Shown piece after piece: positions 33,667 to 43,401 of a DNA stretch of 64,000 nt (positions are counted from its first letter, which is position 1; each line of letters opens with the position of its first letter). Made by a program: the position numbers and the translations under genes. Source of the stretch: Polaribacter butkevichii (lineage in GTDB: Bacteria > Bacteroidota > Bacteroidia > Flavobacteriales > Flavobacteriaceae); assembly GCF_038024105.1 (NCBI RefSeq), contig NZ_CP150661.1, positions 1,321,001 through 1,385,000 of the forward strand, in the 5' to 3' direction. The notes under the pieces are model-generated. The model was not told the DNA's origin. It ran no database searches and worked only from the letters and a program-made list of their open reading frames with translations.

Positions 33667-34329
33667 TTAAGCTTTTGTACTCTTAGCAATCATTGCTTTG
33701 CAAATAAGATACTGCGCCAAAATATAAGTAATTGTTATACTAACTCTATACACTTCATTGATGTCATAAAACTTATGAATTACAAATAAACTATCCGACA
33801 ATATAAAAAATACGGCTCCTAAGAATAACCATAAATTTTCTGTGCTTTTTTCTTGTAAATAATTTAATAAAGTAATTGTACCAAAAGAACAAATAACAAT
33901 TCCGTAAACAATTATCGGGAATAGCATTTCTCCTAAACGTTCATTTATTACATAAACGACACTTCCCAAAACAATTAAAAATGGTATAGAAGATAACACT
34001 GTTTTAGTAAAACTTTTTTTTATTAAAAAACTAATCGAAACTTTTATAAATAAAACTTGAGCAATTAAAAAGAAAACTAGTCCAAACAAGAAAAATTCTG
34101 CTTTAAAAAGTAAAAAAAGATCTCCCCAAAAAGAAAAAAACAATGCAGCCGTATAACCTAAATTTACTTTATTTACCGATGTTAAGTATACAATCACCAA
34201 AGAAATGGTTATAAACGGACTCGATACAAAAGCCAAAGTATCGTTAAATAAAACCCCTAAAATTTGCAATACTGCAATTATTAAAAATAATGCTGAAGCA
34301 GATAATATATTACTTTGGTATTTCATCAC
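33667..34329 (-). CDS. Lysoplasmalogenase-like membrane protein (YhhN/TMEM86 family)
   Basis: A 220-residue polytopic protein with about seven or eight hydrophobic segments across its length, including ILSASALFLIIAVLQILGVL and ALFFSFWGDLFLLF. The motif GDLFLL near 68 and LSDSLFVIHKFY near 178 supply the two aspartates conserved in YhhN/TMEM86, which hydrolyse the vinyl-ether bond of lysoplasmalogens. Whether plasmalogens occur in this organism is unknown, so the substrate is open. Its first base directly adjoins the end of the ABC/M1 gene, implying co-transcription. Confidence 0.85.
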   Translation of the reverse strand: MMKYQSNILSASALFLIIAVLQILGVLFNDTLAFVSSPFITISLVIVYLTSVNKVNLGYTAALFFSFWGDLFLLFKAEFFLFGLVFFLIAQVLFIKVSISFLIKKSFTKTVLSSIPFLIVLGSVVYVINERLGEMLFPIIVYGIVICSFGTITLLNYLQEKSTENLWLFLGAVFFILSDSLFVIHKFYDINEVYRVSITITYILAQYLICKAMIAKSTKA

Positions 34330-37300
34330 TTACAATTTCCTTCTGTTATCATCAGATTGTGTGTCAATCAATTTATTATAAGGATCTACACCTACCTCAA
34401 CTGGTTTTTTATCAACAATAATGGTAACTTTATTATTGATTTGCGTAATCTTATGTTTCTGTAAATACAATTCCTTTTCTTTCTTCACCCCATCAACCTC
34501 TTCTTCTGTAAAAATACCAATATCAATATAATCTGCCAACGGAACAGATAAAATAGCTTTATTCATTTTGTCTGTTTTGTAAGACAAAGTATCGCCAACT
34601 TGTTCACCGTAATAGCGTTTTCCTTTTTCATCATTTCTATATTTAGAAACTTCAAATTCTATTTCTACCTTATATTTTCCGTTTTCTAATTCTGTAGATT
34701 TTGCCTCTAAAACCCTGTTTCTATACAACGTAATGGTTTCAAACATATCTTTAATAACATATTGTAAAGAATCTGGCGTTGCAGCTTTAATATAGTTTAC
34801 CATTTCTACAGAAGTGGTATAAGGTGCTTCTTGAAACTTTACTTTTTCTACATACTTTTTTAAAGCACCATTTAAATTTTCTTCACCAATATAATCACTT
34901 AAAGCATAAAAAACTAGAGAACCTTTTTGATACCTAATATATCCTTGCCCGTCATTATACATCAATGCATTTTCTCGTTTTGTTTCCATGGTTCTTTGCA
35001 TTAAATAATCATCTAATGCTTTCTTTAAAAAAGTGCGCATTTTTTCTTTTCCTTGTTGATGTTCTAACACTTTTAAAGCAACATACTCAGACAAACTTTC
35101 CGACAACATGGTGGCTCCTAAAACATCGGCACCAATTACCTGATGCGCCCACCATTGATGCGCCACCTCATGTACCGTAATTGCAAACGGATAATCTACA
35201 CCATCATCATTTTTATCATCTACATCTGCAATAAAACCAACTCCTTCTGAAAACGGAATTGTATTTGGAAAAGATTGTGCATAGCTTCCTCCTGTTCTTG
35301 GAAACTCTACGATTCTTAATTGTTTGTGTTGATAAGGACTAAAGTTTTTAGAATTATAGTCTAACGATGCTTTCATCCCTTTCATCATTCTATCTAAATT
35401 ATACTCATGTCCTTTATGATAATAAATTTCTAAGCTAATTCCTTTCCAAAGTTCTTTTTTAACTTGATATCTGGCTGAATTAAAAGCATAGAAATTCAAT
35501 ATTTTACTATCCATTTTATAATGAAAGTATTTTCTATTACCTTCTGTCCATTCTTTTTGTAAATATCCTGGAGCAATAGCAATTTGGTCTTTTGATGTAG
35601 AAACGGTTGCTTCAAAATCAATCCAATCAGAATCTTTAGAAATGTAAGTATCACCTAAAGCTGTTGAATCTGTAGGTTCAGGGCGCAAATCATTAACGGG
35701 TAACTTGTATTTTTTACGTGTTTTATTATCTGTTAATTCTGCTTGAGAAGAATAGCCTAAAGAAGGAAACATTGCAAAATTATTGATAAATGTTCCGTTT
35801 TCTCTTACCGGAGACCTTCTTCTGTAATTGGTGTTTTTCTTACTTTTTACAGTAAAAGAAAGCTGCAACGTATCTCCTGGTAAAATTTTATTTTTAAATT
35901 GATACATATCAAAATGCTGAATGGTATCTTCTAAAACCAAAGTGTTCTCTTTATTAAATTCAAAAGTACTTTCTAATGAATTATGATTTAAAAACAAGGT
36001 ATCAATAGCCTCGTTTGTTTTATTCACCATAATATAGGTTGCAGTAGCATCAAATAATCTTTCTTTCGGAAAAATATTTACATCCGCAGTAACACTAACA
36101 ATTCTAGGTTGTGCGTAGCCTTCGTATTTTTTATAGGTTTTTTCCCAAGATACACTTTGCAATTCTGCTTGTTTAGAAGATGTTTTTTTAGATTTTGTTC
36201 CGGTTTCTTGATAAATTGAATATCCTAATGCTAAAAAAGCTATTAAAAACACCCCAAAACTAATGGCTGCAAAACCTTTAAAACGAGTTTTTGCAATTTC
36301 GATTCGCTCTACAAACGAACTCGGAATTCCACGAACCCAGAATAAAAAAGAAACAACTAAAAGTAACAATCCACATAAAATCCAATAAATTTTATACGAT
36401 AAATAAGGTAATAAAGTTGCCCCATAACCATTCATATCAGAATAATTAAACCCAGGACCTTGGTTGTATTTAAAAATAGATTGCTCTATACCTGCCAAAG
36501 ATAAAAAAGGCATACCAATAGAAATTACTAACAGTACAAATAAACCTAAATAAGGATTACCAATTAATGTTTGCACAAATATGGATAACAATGCCCAAAT
36601 AATTAGACTGATAAAACTTAAAAAATACAGTTCTAAAAAGTAATGTCCAATTTCAAAATCATAGTAACCTTTATAGACTTGAAAAGCCATACCAGAAATA
36701 ATAATTACAGCTAATAAAACCAATTGCATTTTTATCAGGGCAATTAATTTAGAAAACAAAAGTGTCCAATTTGGTATTGGAGTTGCATCTACCAAATGAT
36801 TTATTTTTGCAATTTTAGCCCTGTGCACCAACATACCTGCATACAAAAATGTACAAATATTTATAGAACCAAAAAACACACCTCCCAAATTAATCATTTT
36901 CCAAGTTACGGGTAATGTAGGCGTTCCAAAGAGGTTTCCAACCTCAGACAACATTACAACAATAAGTATCAACCCAACTAAAACAATAGAAATAAAAGCC
37001 CAACTTTTAATAATGTACTTAAAATCGATATTAGATAATCTCCAAGTAGTTTTTAAATTCTGAAGAAAAGAATAATCATAAGAAACCTTTGGTAAGGTAA
37101 TTTTAGTAATTCCGCTAAAGTTGGTTTTTGTAATTCTTTCTCCTTTCGTTTTTCTAAAAGAGATAGAAATAGCATTCTGACTAAAAGTAAAAAAACGATA
37201 AACCAACCCGAAAATTACAGTTGAAATTGCCAACCATAATAAACGATTATAAACAATCATTTCTTTGATAGGAATCTGTAATTCATTTTGTTCAGAAGGT

Positions 37301-37983
37301 GTCCAATATTTTGTATAATAATTAGTTGCTGCAGAACCAAACGGATCTAAAATAGCAGCTAAAGCTCTATGTTCTGGATCAGAAAGTAAGCTTTCTAAAA
37401 CCCCTTGACCAAACATTAATATAATAACCGTAATAAAACCAGCTGCAATATTTCTCGTAAACGCTACAACAGCAAAAACAATGGCACCGAACAACAATAC
37501 ATTTGGTAAAATAAAAACGAAATATGTTTGTAAGTAACTCGTTATATTAAACGCACCTACAATATCTGAATTTGTACCTGGAAAACGAAAACCAATAATC
37601 ATACCTAATGCAATAGAAAACACAATAATAGAAACAATGGTTATTGCACTAAAAAACTTTGCAAACAAATAATTAGCTTTGGTAAAAGGGTAGGAATATA
37701 AGATCGTATGCATTTCGCTTTTAAAATCTCTATACACAGAAACCCCAACAATAGAAGGAAATAAGAAGAATATAAAAATGGTTAACGCATTAAACAACCC
37801 CGAAATACCTATTGGCGAATTTACAATTCTAGAAGAACCAGTGGTGGCGGTTACAGAATCGAAAAAACCGGCTGAAGCTGCCGATAAAAAGAACGCTAGT
37901 ACAAAGAAAATACTTATATAAATATAAAATGCAGGCCTGTTAAACCAATATTTTAATTCTTGTTTAAAGATAGTTGAAAACAT
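34330..37983 (-). CDS. ABC-type permease fused to an M1-family zinc aminopeptidase
   Basis: A 1217-residue fusion. The N-terminal half (about 1-590) has two sets of membrane helices, each with an ABC-2-type pattern (starting MFSTIFKQELKYWFNRPAFY and LKTTWRLSNIDFKYIIKSW). The C-terminal half is a gluzincin peptidase: zinc motif HEVAHQWW (His938, Glu939, His942) and third ligand Glu962 in MLSESLSEY. Such ABC permease/M1 proteins occur in Bacteroidetes, but the substrate is unknown; peptide or signal handling across the inner membrane is an inference. The ATPase gene lies 78 bases upstream, and YhhN follows with no spacer. Confidence 0.9.
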   Translation of the reverse strand: MFSTIFKQELKYWFNRPAFYIYISIFFVLAFFLSAASAGFFDSVTATTGSSRIVNSPIGISGLFNALTIFIFFLFPSIVGVSVYRDFKSEMHTILYSYPFTKANYLFAKFFSAITIVSIIVFSIALGMIIGFRFPGTNSDIVGAFNITSYLQTYFVFILPNVLLFGAIVFAVVAFTRNIAAGFITVIILMFGQGVLESLLSDPEHRALAAILDPFGSAATNYYTKYWTPSEQNELQIPIKEMIVYNRLLWLAISTVIFGLVYRFFTFSQNAISISFRKTKGERITKTNFSGITKITLPKVSYDYSFLQNLKTTWRLSNIDFKYIIKSWAFISIVLVGLILIVVMLSEVGNLFGTPTLPVTWKMINLGGVFFGSINICTFLYAGMLVHRAKIAKINHLVDATPIPNWTLLFSKLIALIKMQLVLLAVIIISGMAFQVYKGYYDFEIGHYFLELYFLSFISLIIWALLSIFVQTLIGNPYLGLFVLLVISIGMPFLSLAGIEQSIFKYNQGPGFNYSDMNGYGATLLPYLSYKIYWILCGLLLLVVSFLFWVRGIPSSFVERIEIAKTRFKGFAAISFGVFLIAFLALGYSIYQETGTKSKKTSSKQAELQSVSWEKTYKKYEGYAQPRIVSVTADVNIFPKERLFDATATYIMVNKTNEAIDTLFLNHNSLESTFEFNKENTLVLEDTIQHFDMYQFKNKILPGDTLQLSFTVKSKKNTNYRRRSPVRENGTFINNFAMFPSLGYSSQAELTDNKTRKKYKLPVNDLRPEPTDSTALGDTYISKDSDWIDFEATVSTSKDQIAIAPGYLQKEWTEGNRKYFHYKMDSKILNFYAFNSARYQVKKELWKGISLEIYYHKGHEYNLDRMMKGMKASLDYNSKNFSPYQHKQLRIVEFPRTGGSYAQSFPNTIPFSEGVGFIADVDDKNDDGVDYPFAITVHEVAHQWWAHQVIGADVLGATMLSESLSEYVALKVLEHQQGKEKMRTFLKKALDDYLMQRTMETKRENALMYNDGQGYIRYQKGSLVFYALSDYIGEENLNGALKKYVEKVKFQEAPYTTSVEMVNYIKAATPDSLQYVIKDMFETITLYRNRVLEAKSTELENGKYKVEIEFEVSKYRNDEKGKRYYGEQVGDTLSYKTDKMNKAILSVPLADYIDIGIFTEEEVDGVKKEKELYLQKHKITQINNKVTIIVDKKPVEVGVDPYNKLIDTQSDDNRRKL

Positions 37984-38061
37984 ATAAAATGTGTAAAAGT
38001 GTAATTGTTTAATTGTGTAATTGTAAGCCCACTCAAAACTATGAACTTTAAACCTAAAACG

Positions 38062-38949
38062 TTAAACCAACTGCGGTTCATCTTGTTTTAAAGCGATAAA
38101 ATAGACATCATCTAACTGTGGAGTTGCAGCAACAAAATCATCCGAAGGTTTTTCTGTAGCATGCACTCTTATGTTTAACGTATTATCTTGGTTGTAGTTT
38201 GATGATAAAATATTAAAGTTTTTCTCATTCTCTTCCAACGCTTCTCGTTCTATAATTTTGGTCCAAATTGTATTTTCTATTTCTTTGGTTGCTTCTTGTG
38301 GCGTAGTGTGTTTTAAAATTCGTCCTCCATTTAAAATGGCCATTTCATTACACAACTCTTTTACATCCTCTACAATATGAGTAGAAAAAATAACCGTAGT
38401 ATTTGTACCAACTTCACGTAAAACATTTAAAAATCGATGTCTTTCTGCCGGATCTAAACCCGCTGTAGGTTCATCAACAATAATTAATTTTGGGTTATTT
38501 AAAAGCAATTGTGCAATTCCGAAACGCTGTTTCATTCCGCCAGAATAACCTGCAACGTATTTACGCCTTACATCATACAAATTGGTAATCTCTAAAACCT
38601 CTTTTACAATTGCTTTTCTTTCTGCTTTATTAGCGATCCCTTTTAAAGTTGCAAAATAATCTAACAAATCTTCTGCAGACATTTTAGGGTACACACCAAA
38701 AGATTGTGGTAAATAACCTAATACTTTGCGCAAAGACATATTGTCTTCTAAAACCTTAATATCACCAAAAGTAATTGAACCAGAATCTGGACTTTGTAAT
38801 GTTGCAATGGTTCTCATTAATGATGATTTCCCTGCTCCATTTGGACCTAATAAACCAAACATTCCTGTACCAATCTCGATACTTAAATTATCAATAGCTT
38901 TTACTCCGTTTTTATAAGTCTTGGTTAAATTTTCAATTACTAACTTCAT
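38062..38949 (-). CDS. ABC transporter ATP-binding protein
   Basis: A 295-residue nucleotide-binding subunit that should power the permease/M1 protein encoded next to it. Walker A is GPNGAGKS (35-42), the signature is YSGGMKQR, and Walker B is LIIVDEPTAGLDP, followed by FSTHIVEDV with the switch histidine. The C-terminal ~75 residues, after ENTIWTKIIEREALEEN, are an accessory domain typical of ABC-2 partners. The substrate is unknown. Confidence 0.92.
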   Translation of the reverse strand: MKLVIENLTKTYKNGVKAIDNLSIEIGTGMFGLLGPNGAGKSSLMRTIATLQSPDSGSITFGDIKVLEDNMSLRKVLGYLPQSFGVYPKMSAEDLLDYFATLKGIANKAERKAIVKEVLEITNLYDVRRKYVAGYSGGMKQRFGIAQLLLNNPKLIIVDEPTAGLDPAERHRFLNVLREVGTNTTVIFSTHIVEDVKELCNEMAILNGGRILKHTTPQEATKEIENTIWTKIIEREALEENEKNFNILSSNYNQDNTLNIRVHATEKPSDDFVAATPQLDDVYFIALKQDEPQLV

Positions 38950-39054
38950 ATTCTTGGTTTTATTGATTTTTATCTTAAAAAGGACTTCTCCTTAGCTTTT
39001 GCCTAAGTTTCCTTTAAAAAATCTGTTTCTCTTAAAAATGAGAATTACTGATAA

Positions 39055-39086
39055 GTGTAAAAGTAAGCACTTTTGTTACACTTTTT
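39055..39086 (+). other. Hairpin in the 295-base divergent gap before the M42 gene
   Basis: AAGTGTAA and TTACACTT pair around AAGTAAGCACTT, followed by TTTTTT on the plus strand. It resembles a terminator but lies between divergent genes. The rest of the gap is AT-rich without a recognisable gene. Confidence 0.4.
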
Positions 39087-39244
39087 TGTGATTATTTTAA
39101 TGGAATTCATAAAAAATCGTATTATTTTTACCATTGGAAATACAAAATGCTCTCAATACTTTTTCTTTTTCAATTCTATAAAAAGAAAACCTACAAACAG
39201 ACATTTTAATTTTAATACTTTTCAAAATTTTAAACAAATATACA

Positions 39245-40333
39245 ATGTCAAAAAAATCAATATTAAATAAAGATTCTCTTACATTTTTAGAAAAATACCT
39301 TAACAATGCGGCACCTACGGGTTACGAATGGGAAGGCCAAAAAATTTGGATGGACTATTTAAAACCTTATGTAGATGAATTTATTACCGATACTTACGGT
39401 TCTGCTGTAGGCGTAATAAACCCAGATGCAAAATATAAAGTTGTTATTGAAGGACATGCGGATGAAATTTCTTGGTATGTAAATTATATTTCTGATAACG
39501 GATTAATTTACGTGATTAGAAATGGTGGTTCAGATCATCAAATTGCACCTAGTAAAATTGTAAATATTCATACTAAAAACGGAATTGTAAAAGGTGTTTT
39601 TGGATGGCCAGCAATACACACTAGAGATAAAGCTAATGAACAAGCACCTAAACCAGATAATATTTTTATTGATACAGGTTGTGCTACAAAAGAAGAAGTA
39701 GAAAAATTAGGAGTTCATGTTGGTTGTGTAATTACCTACCCAGATGAATTTCATATCTTAAACGGAGACAAATTTGTTTGTAGAGCTTTAGACAACAGAA
39801 TGGGTGGTTTTATGATTGCCGAAGTTGCTCGTTTATTAAAAGAAAACAAAAAAGAATTGCCTTTCGGATTGTACATTACAAATTCTGTACAAGAGGAAAT
39901 TGGTTTGCGTGGTGCAGAAATGATAACTCAAACTATTAAACCAAATGTTGCCATTGTTACAGATGTAACACATGATACCACTACCCCAATGATAGACAAA
40001 AAAACAGCTGGTCATTTAGAATTAGGTAAAGGACCTGTAGTGGCTTACGCACCTGCTGTACAACAAAAATTACGCGATTTAATTACAGAAACTGCCGAAG
40101 CTAAAAAGATTCCTTTTCAGCGTTCAGCACTTTCTAGAGCAACTGGTACAGATACAGATGCTTTTGCATATAGTAACGGTGGCGTAGCTTCTGCTTTAAT
40201 TTCTTTACCATTACGTTACATGCACACCACTGTAGAAATGGTGCATAGAGAAGATGTAGAAAATGTGATTAAAATGATTTACGAAACGTTATTAAACATC
40301 AAAGACGGAGAAACTTTTTCTTACTTTGAATAA
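39245..40333 (+). CDS. M42 family metallo-aminopeptidase / glutamyl aminopeptidase-like
   Basis: A 362-residue cocatalytic metallopeptidase of family M42. The ligands are in the expected order: His71 and Asp73 in EGHADEISW, Asp183 in CRALDNRMGGF, the Glu-Glu pair in VQEEIGLRGAE (about 216-217), the Asp in IVTDVTHD, and the His in RYMHTTVEMVH. NNAAPTGYEWEGQK at 20-33 is the family's N-terminal signature. These dodecameric enzymes trim peptides in the cytosol; the residue preference is not deducible. It is a single gene preceded by a large divergent gap and followed by a CGCAAAG-type repeat. Confidence 0.93.
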   Translation: MSKKSILNKDSLTFLEKYLNNAAPTGYEWEGQKIWMDYLKPYVDEFITDTYGSAVGVINPDAKYKVVIEGHADEISWYVNYISDNGLIYVIRNGGSDHQIAPSKIVNIHTKNGIVKGVFGWPAIHTRDKANEQAPKPDNIFIDTGCATKEEVEKLGVHVGCVITYPDEFHILNGDKFVCRALDNRMGGFMIAEVARLLKENKKELPFGLYITNSVQEEIGLRGAEMITQTIKPNVAIVTDVTHDTTTPMIDKKTAGHLELGKGPVVAYAPAVQQKLRDLITETAEAKKIPFQRSALSRATGTDTDAFAYSNGGVASALISLPLRYMHTTVEMVHREDVENVIKMIYETLLNIKDGETFSYFE

Positions 40334-40342
40334 TAATATATA

Positions 40343-40439
40343 AAACGCAAAGGCACTAAGTTTTCGCGAAGGTCGCAAAGAATAATTAACACTACTTTGT
40401 GACCTTTGCGGTTTCTTTGCGAACTTTGCGGTTAAAAAA
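40343..40439. repeat. Dispersed CGCAAAG/CTTTGCG repeat
   Basis: Similar to 424-515. It runs right up to the base before the Nudix ATG, so it includes any leader of that gene. Confidence 0.6.
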
Positions 40440-40440
40440 C

Positions 40441-41007
40441 ATGGATGAACTCATCGACATTTTAACTCCTGATGGAAAACCAACAGGAAAAACAGCTTTA
40501 AAATCTGAAGCGCATAAAAATGGTTGGTTTCATGCCACTGTACATGTGTGGTTATTTACTTCGGATGAAAAAATATTGCTGCAAAAAAGAGCTTTAACAA
40601 AGAAAGTATTTCCTGGCATGTGGGATATTTCTGTAGCAGGACATGTTGGTGCAGGAGAAGAAATTTTAACATCAGCAAAAAGAGAAGTCTTAGAAGAAAT
40701 CGGTTTGCAATTAACAGAAAAAGACCTCATCAAAATTGGCACAAGAATTCATCAAGTTACTCATGCAAACGGAATTCAAGACAACGAACATCATCATGTT
40801 TTTATAGCAGAATTAAAAGTTCCTTTATCAACTTTAACCATTCAAAAAGAAGAAGTTGATGCGATTCAATTATTTAATTTATCAACTTTAAAAAATACAG
40901 AAAACCTAGATAATATTTTACTTTCTAGGTTTCATGACTATTATTGTTCGGTTTATAATAAAATCATAAAAAACATTCAAAATTCACATCAAAATGAAAA
41001 AAAATAA
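40441..41007 (+). CDS. Nudix hydrolase (IDI/YfcD-like)
   Basis: With the ATG at 40441 the protein has 188 residues. A longer in-frame start at 40399 would translate repeat sequence and is rejected. The Nudix box is perfect: G67, five residues, E73, seven residues, then REVLEEIGL (81-89). ELIDILTPDGKPTGKTA and WFHATVHVWLFTSDEKILLQKR match the isopentenyl-diphosphate isomerase-like Nudix subgroup (YfcD), which lacks the IDI active-site cysteine environment. No isomerase claim is made; nucleotide-diphosphate hydrolysis is likely. The last 14 bases overlap the next gene. Confidence 0.88.
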   Translation: MDELIDILTPDGKPTGKTALKSEAHKNGWFHATVHVWLFTSDEKILLQKRALTKKVFPGMWDISVAGHVGAGEEILTSAKREVLEEIGLQLTEKDLIKIGTRIHQVTHANGIQDNEHHHVFIAELKVPLSTLTIQKEEVDAIQLFNLSTLKNTENLDNILLSRFHDYYCSVYNKIIKNIQNSHQNEKK

Positions 41008-41761
41008 AGTTGTAAATTTATTTGGAGACAACAGTAACATTCAAAATACAGAAGTAAATTACTCTACATTATTAGAAAAATTTGTAAATCACTTTGATGA
41101 TGAATTTAAAGATTATGAATATCACGAAGACGTTTATGAGTTTGCCCAAAATACTTGGAACTTAGGAAATATGAGATCTATTTTAGATACCTCTGAATTT
41201 AAAAACATTGTTACGTTAGCAAAAGAAGATGGTGAAGATTATCGATTAATAGAAAAAATGACAACCCATAAAGTCAATCATTTTAAGGAGTTTACAGAAT
41301 TTATAGTCGATTTTTATTTCTTTGAAAATAATGGAACCCCAAAATTAAATGTAACAACACAATCTGAAGACGACTACCTTATTGATATGTTACAAATGGA
41401 TTCCCATAATGAAGAAACCGATGATTTTGAAGAAAATTATATTAATAGATCTGCAATTTCTATAAAACCTTTACAACCTTTTATAGATTGGCACAACAAT
41501 ATCTATCCAGATTCTAAAATTGATGCAACAACTTTTAATGACGTTAATATTTATCTAATTAACAATAGTAGTTTCGAAGATATTGAAACTCATTTAAAAA
41601 AGAAGTTTGATAAATATTTTATGATGGAACTAGATGGTTGGCACACTAATAAAAAAGAATGGCCACAAAGACGTAATTACAAAATGTTTAAAAATTGGTT
41701 TCAGGTAGCTATTTCTACTGCTGTTTACGATTTAGAAAAAACGCCAGTTAGCAAAAGTTAG
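40994..41761 (+). CDS. Uncharacterised acidic cytosolic protein
   Basis: I do not recognise the family. The 255-residue protein has no signal peptide or membrane segment. Its N-terminus is MKKNKVVNLFGDNSNIQN, followed by YSTLLEKFVNHFDDEFKDYEYHEDVYEFAQNTWNLGNM and later ISIKPLQPFIDWHNNIYPDS and RRNYKMFKNWFQVAISTAVY. The central part is acidic (SEDDYLIDMLQMDSHNEETDDFEENY). It overlaps the end of the Nudix gene by 14 bases, which suggests translational coupling and a shared transcript. The composition and continuous frame support a real gene. Confidence 0.75.
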   Translation: MKKNKVVNLFGDNSNIQNTEVNYSTLLEKFVNHFDDEFKDYEYHEDVYEFAQNTWNLGNMRSILDTSEFKNIVTLAKEDGEDYRLIEKMTTHKVNHFKEFTEFIVDFYFFENNGTPKLNVTTQSEDDYLIDMLQMDSHNEETDDFEENYINRSAISIKPLQPFIDWHNNIYPDSKIDATTFNDVNIYLINNSSFEDIETHLKKKFDKYFMMELDGWHTNKKEWPQRRNYKMFKNWFQVAISTAVYDLEKTPVSKS

Positions 41762-41791
41762 GAATAAAGTTTATCAACAAATAAAAAAAAG

Positions 41792-42382
41792 ATGAAAAAC
41801 TCAATAGCAGAACGCGTTTACGATTTTTTAAAAAACTACCCACCTTTTAACCTATTAACTTCTAAGAAAATATTAAAAATAGCTTCTCAGGTATCTATCA
41901 TATATTTAGAAAAAGGAAAAGCTATTTACCATCAAAACGATACAAATCACAAGCAATTTTACATTGTAAGAAATGGAGGGATTAGCTTGTACAAAAATTC
42001 TAAAGATCAAAAATCGTTAATAGACATCTGTGATGGTGGAGATATTTTTGGTTTAAGACCTTTAATAAGTAAAGAAAACTATTTGTTAAACGCCTTATAT
42101 TGGTTTTGATATTGCAATAATTAATCAAATACTAGAAAGACATCACGTACCAAGTCTTAAAAATAAAACATTAGATACAGAAATTCTAAACACCCTGTTT
42201 ACCAAAAATCACTACCACAAGAGCGTTATACTTTAGACAGAGTTTGTAATGAATTAAATGTTTCTAAAAGTGATAGACATACCGCAAGTGGCGACGCTTT
42301 AATTACTGCAATTGTCTTTTTAAAAATAGTAGCTCGTTTAAACAAAAGTGATAATTTAACGCTTAAAGATTTACTGTCGTAA
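41792..42382 (+). pseudogene. Deletion remnant joining a cNMP-binding protein to a DnaQ-like exonuclease
   Basis: The first 105 codons (ATG at 41792, stop at 42107) are the cyclic-nucleotide-binding N-terminus of a CBS/DUF294-type protein: KGKAIYHQNDTNHKQFYIVRNGG and DICDGGDIFGLRPLISK. At about 42102 the sequence switches, in another frame, to the C-terminal part of a 3'-5' exonuclease: GFDIAIINQILERHHVPSLK, then after a further frameshift near 42215, QERYTLDRVCNEL and SDRHTASGDALITAIVFLK, ending at TAA 42380-42382. The RHTASGDA motif is exonuclease motif III. In related bacteria the two genes are often neighbours, so one deletion removed most of both and the remainder decayed. Confidence 0.82.
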
Positions 42383-42423
42383 CCATAAAAACAAATACTA
42401 TAACAGTTCTTTAAAATTACTTT

Positions 42424-43395
42424 TTAATACTCTAAACCAATAATAACTCTAACCTTATCTAAGGTTTTAATTAAATTTATAGAGAAATCAAAAGTCATTA
42501 AATCACTTTCTTTTTGGTTTGTTCTTAACAGGTTATTAAAATGTATTGTTTCAAAATTATAACCAATTGTTTTATAGTTAAAATCAATAATTTCTTCTTT
42601 ACCATTTTCTATAACAGTTACCGTTGTAGGCATATGAAACATGGTATTTATTTTTATAACACCTCTTTCGCATGTAAAAATGGCTTCTGTGGCTGTATCT
42701 TCTACCAAGGTACTTTTTAAAACAGCTTTGGTATCTGTATAATTAAAAGTCATATTACAAGATGAGTCTGCACCATTATCAAAAAAAGTAGCACCTGCTT
42801 CTATTACATCTGGCTTACCTAAAGTAGACAAAGCTGCAAAAATTGGATAAATACCAATATCTAACAAACTACCTCCACCCACTTCTTTTTTAAATAATCT
42901 ACTATCATTATCGAATGCTCTAGAAAAACCAAAATCTGCTTCTAGTTTTAACAGTTTTCCGAATTTTTCGTTTTTAATACTTTCTAAAACATACGTGTAA
43001 TGTGGTAGAAAATACGTCCATAAAGCTTCCATTAACAACACATTATTTTCTTTGGATGCAGCAATCATTTCTTCTACTTCTTGCAAATTCATTGCAAAAG
43101 GTTTCTCACATAAAACAGCTTTTTTATGTTGCAAACAAAGTATGGCATGTTCTTTATGAAAACTATGTGGTGTTGCAATATAAACAGCATCTACCTCAGC
43201 ATCTTTTGCTAAATCTAGATACGAGTTATAGGCTTTTTTTGAGTTATATGTACTAGCAAATTCATTCGCATTTTCTTGACTTCTAGATGCTACAGCAACT
43301 AATTCTGCATTTTCTACTGTTGCTAAATCTGCAGCAAATTTTTGAGCAATATTACCTAATCCTATAATTCCCCATTTAATTACTTTCTTTTCCAT
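42424..43395 (-). CDS. Gfo/Idh/MocA family oxidoreductase
   Basis: A 323-residue NAD(P)-dependent dehydrogenase. The Rossmann motif is WGIIGLGNIAQKFA (8-21), CEKPFAMN at 96-103 has the catalytic Lys98, and GGGSLLDIGIYPIFAAL follows at about 172-188. Members oxidise or isomerise sugars, inositols or trans-dihydrodiols; the substrate here is unknown. It sits six bases downstream of the sodium/solute symporter gene, with the PIG-L deacetylase further upstream, so uptake and processing of a sugar or amino sugar is a reasonable guess. Confidence 0.92.
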   Translation of the reverse strand: MEKKVIKWGIIGLGNIAQKFAADLATVENAELVAVASRSQENANEFASTYNSKKAYNSYLDLAKDAEVDAVYIATPHSFHKEHAILCLQHKKAVLCEKPFAMNLQEVEEMIAASKENNVLLMEALWTYFLPHYTYVLESIKNEKFGKLLKLEADFGFSRAFDNDSRLFKKEVGGGSLLDIGIYPIFAALSTLGKPDVIEAGATFFDNGADSSCNMTFNYTDTKAVLKSTLVEDTATEAIFTCERGVIKINTMFHMPTTVTVIENGKEEIIDFNYKTIGYNFETIHFNNLLRTNQKESDLMTFDFSINLIKTLDKVRVIIGLEY

Positions 43396-43401
43396 AACCT
43401 A

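Noticed and set aside
40399..40440. N-terminal extension of the Nudix gene
   Set aside because: It translates CTTTGCG repeat sequence and is followed by an ATG that gives a normal Nudix N-terminus.
42102..42382. Programmed frameshift producing an active exonuclease
   Set aside because: There is no start for the exonuclease part, its N-terminal catalytic motif is gone, and a second frameshift follows, so decay is the simpler reading.
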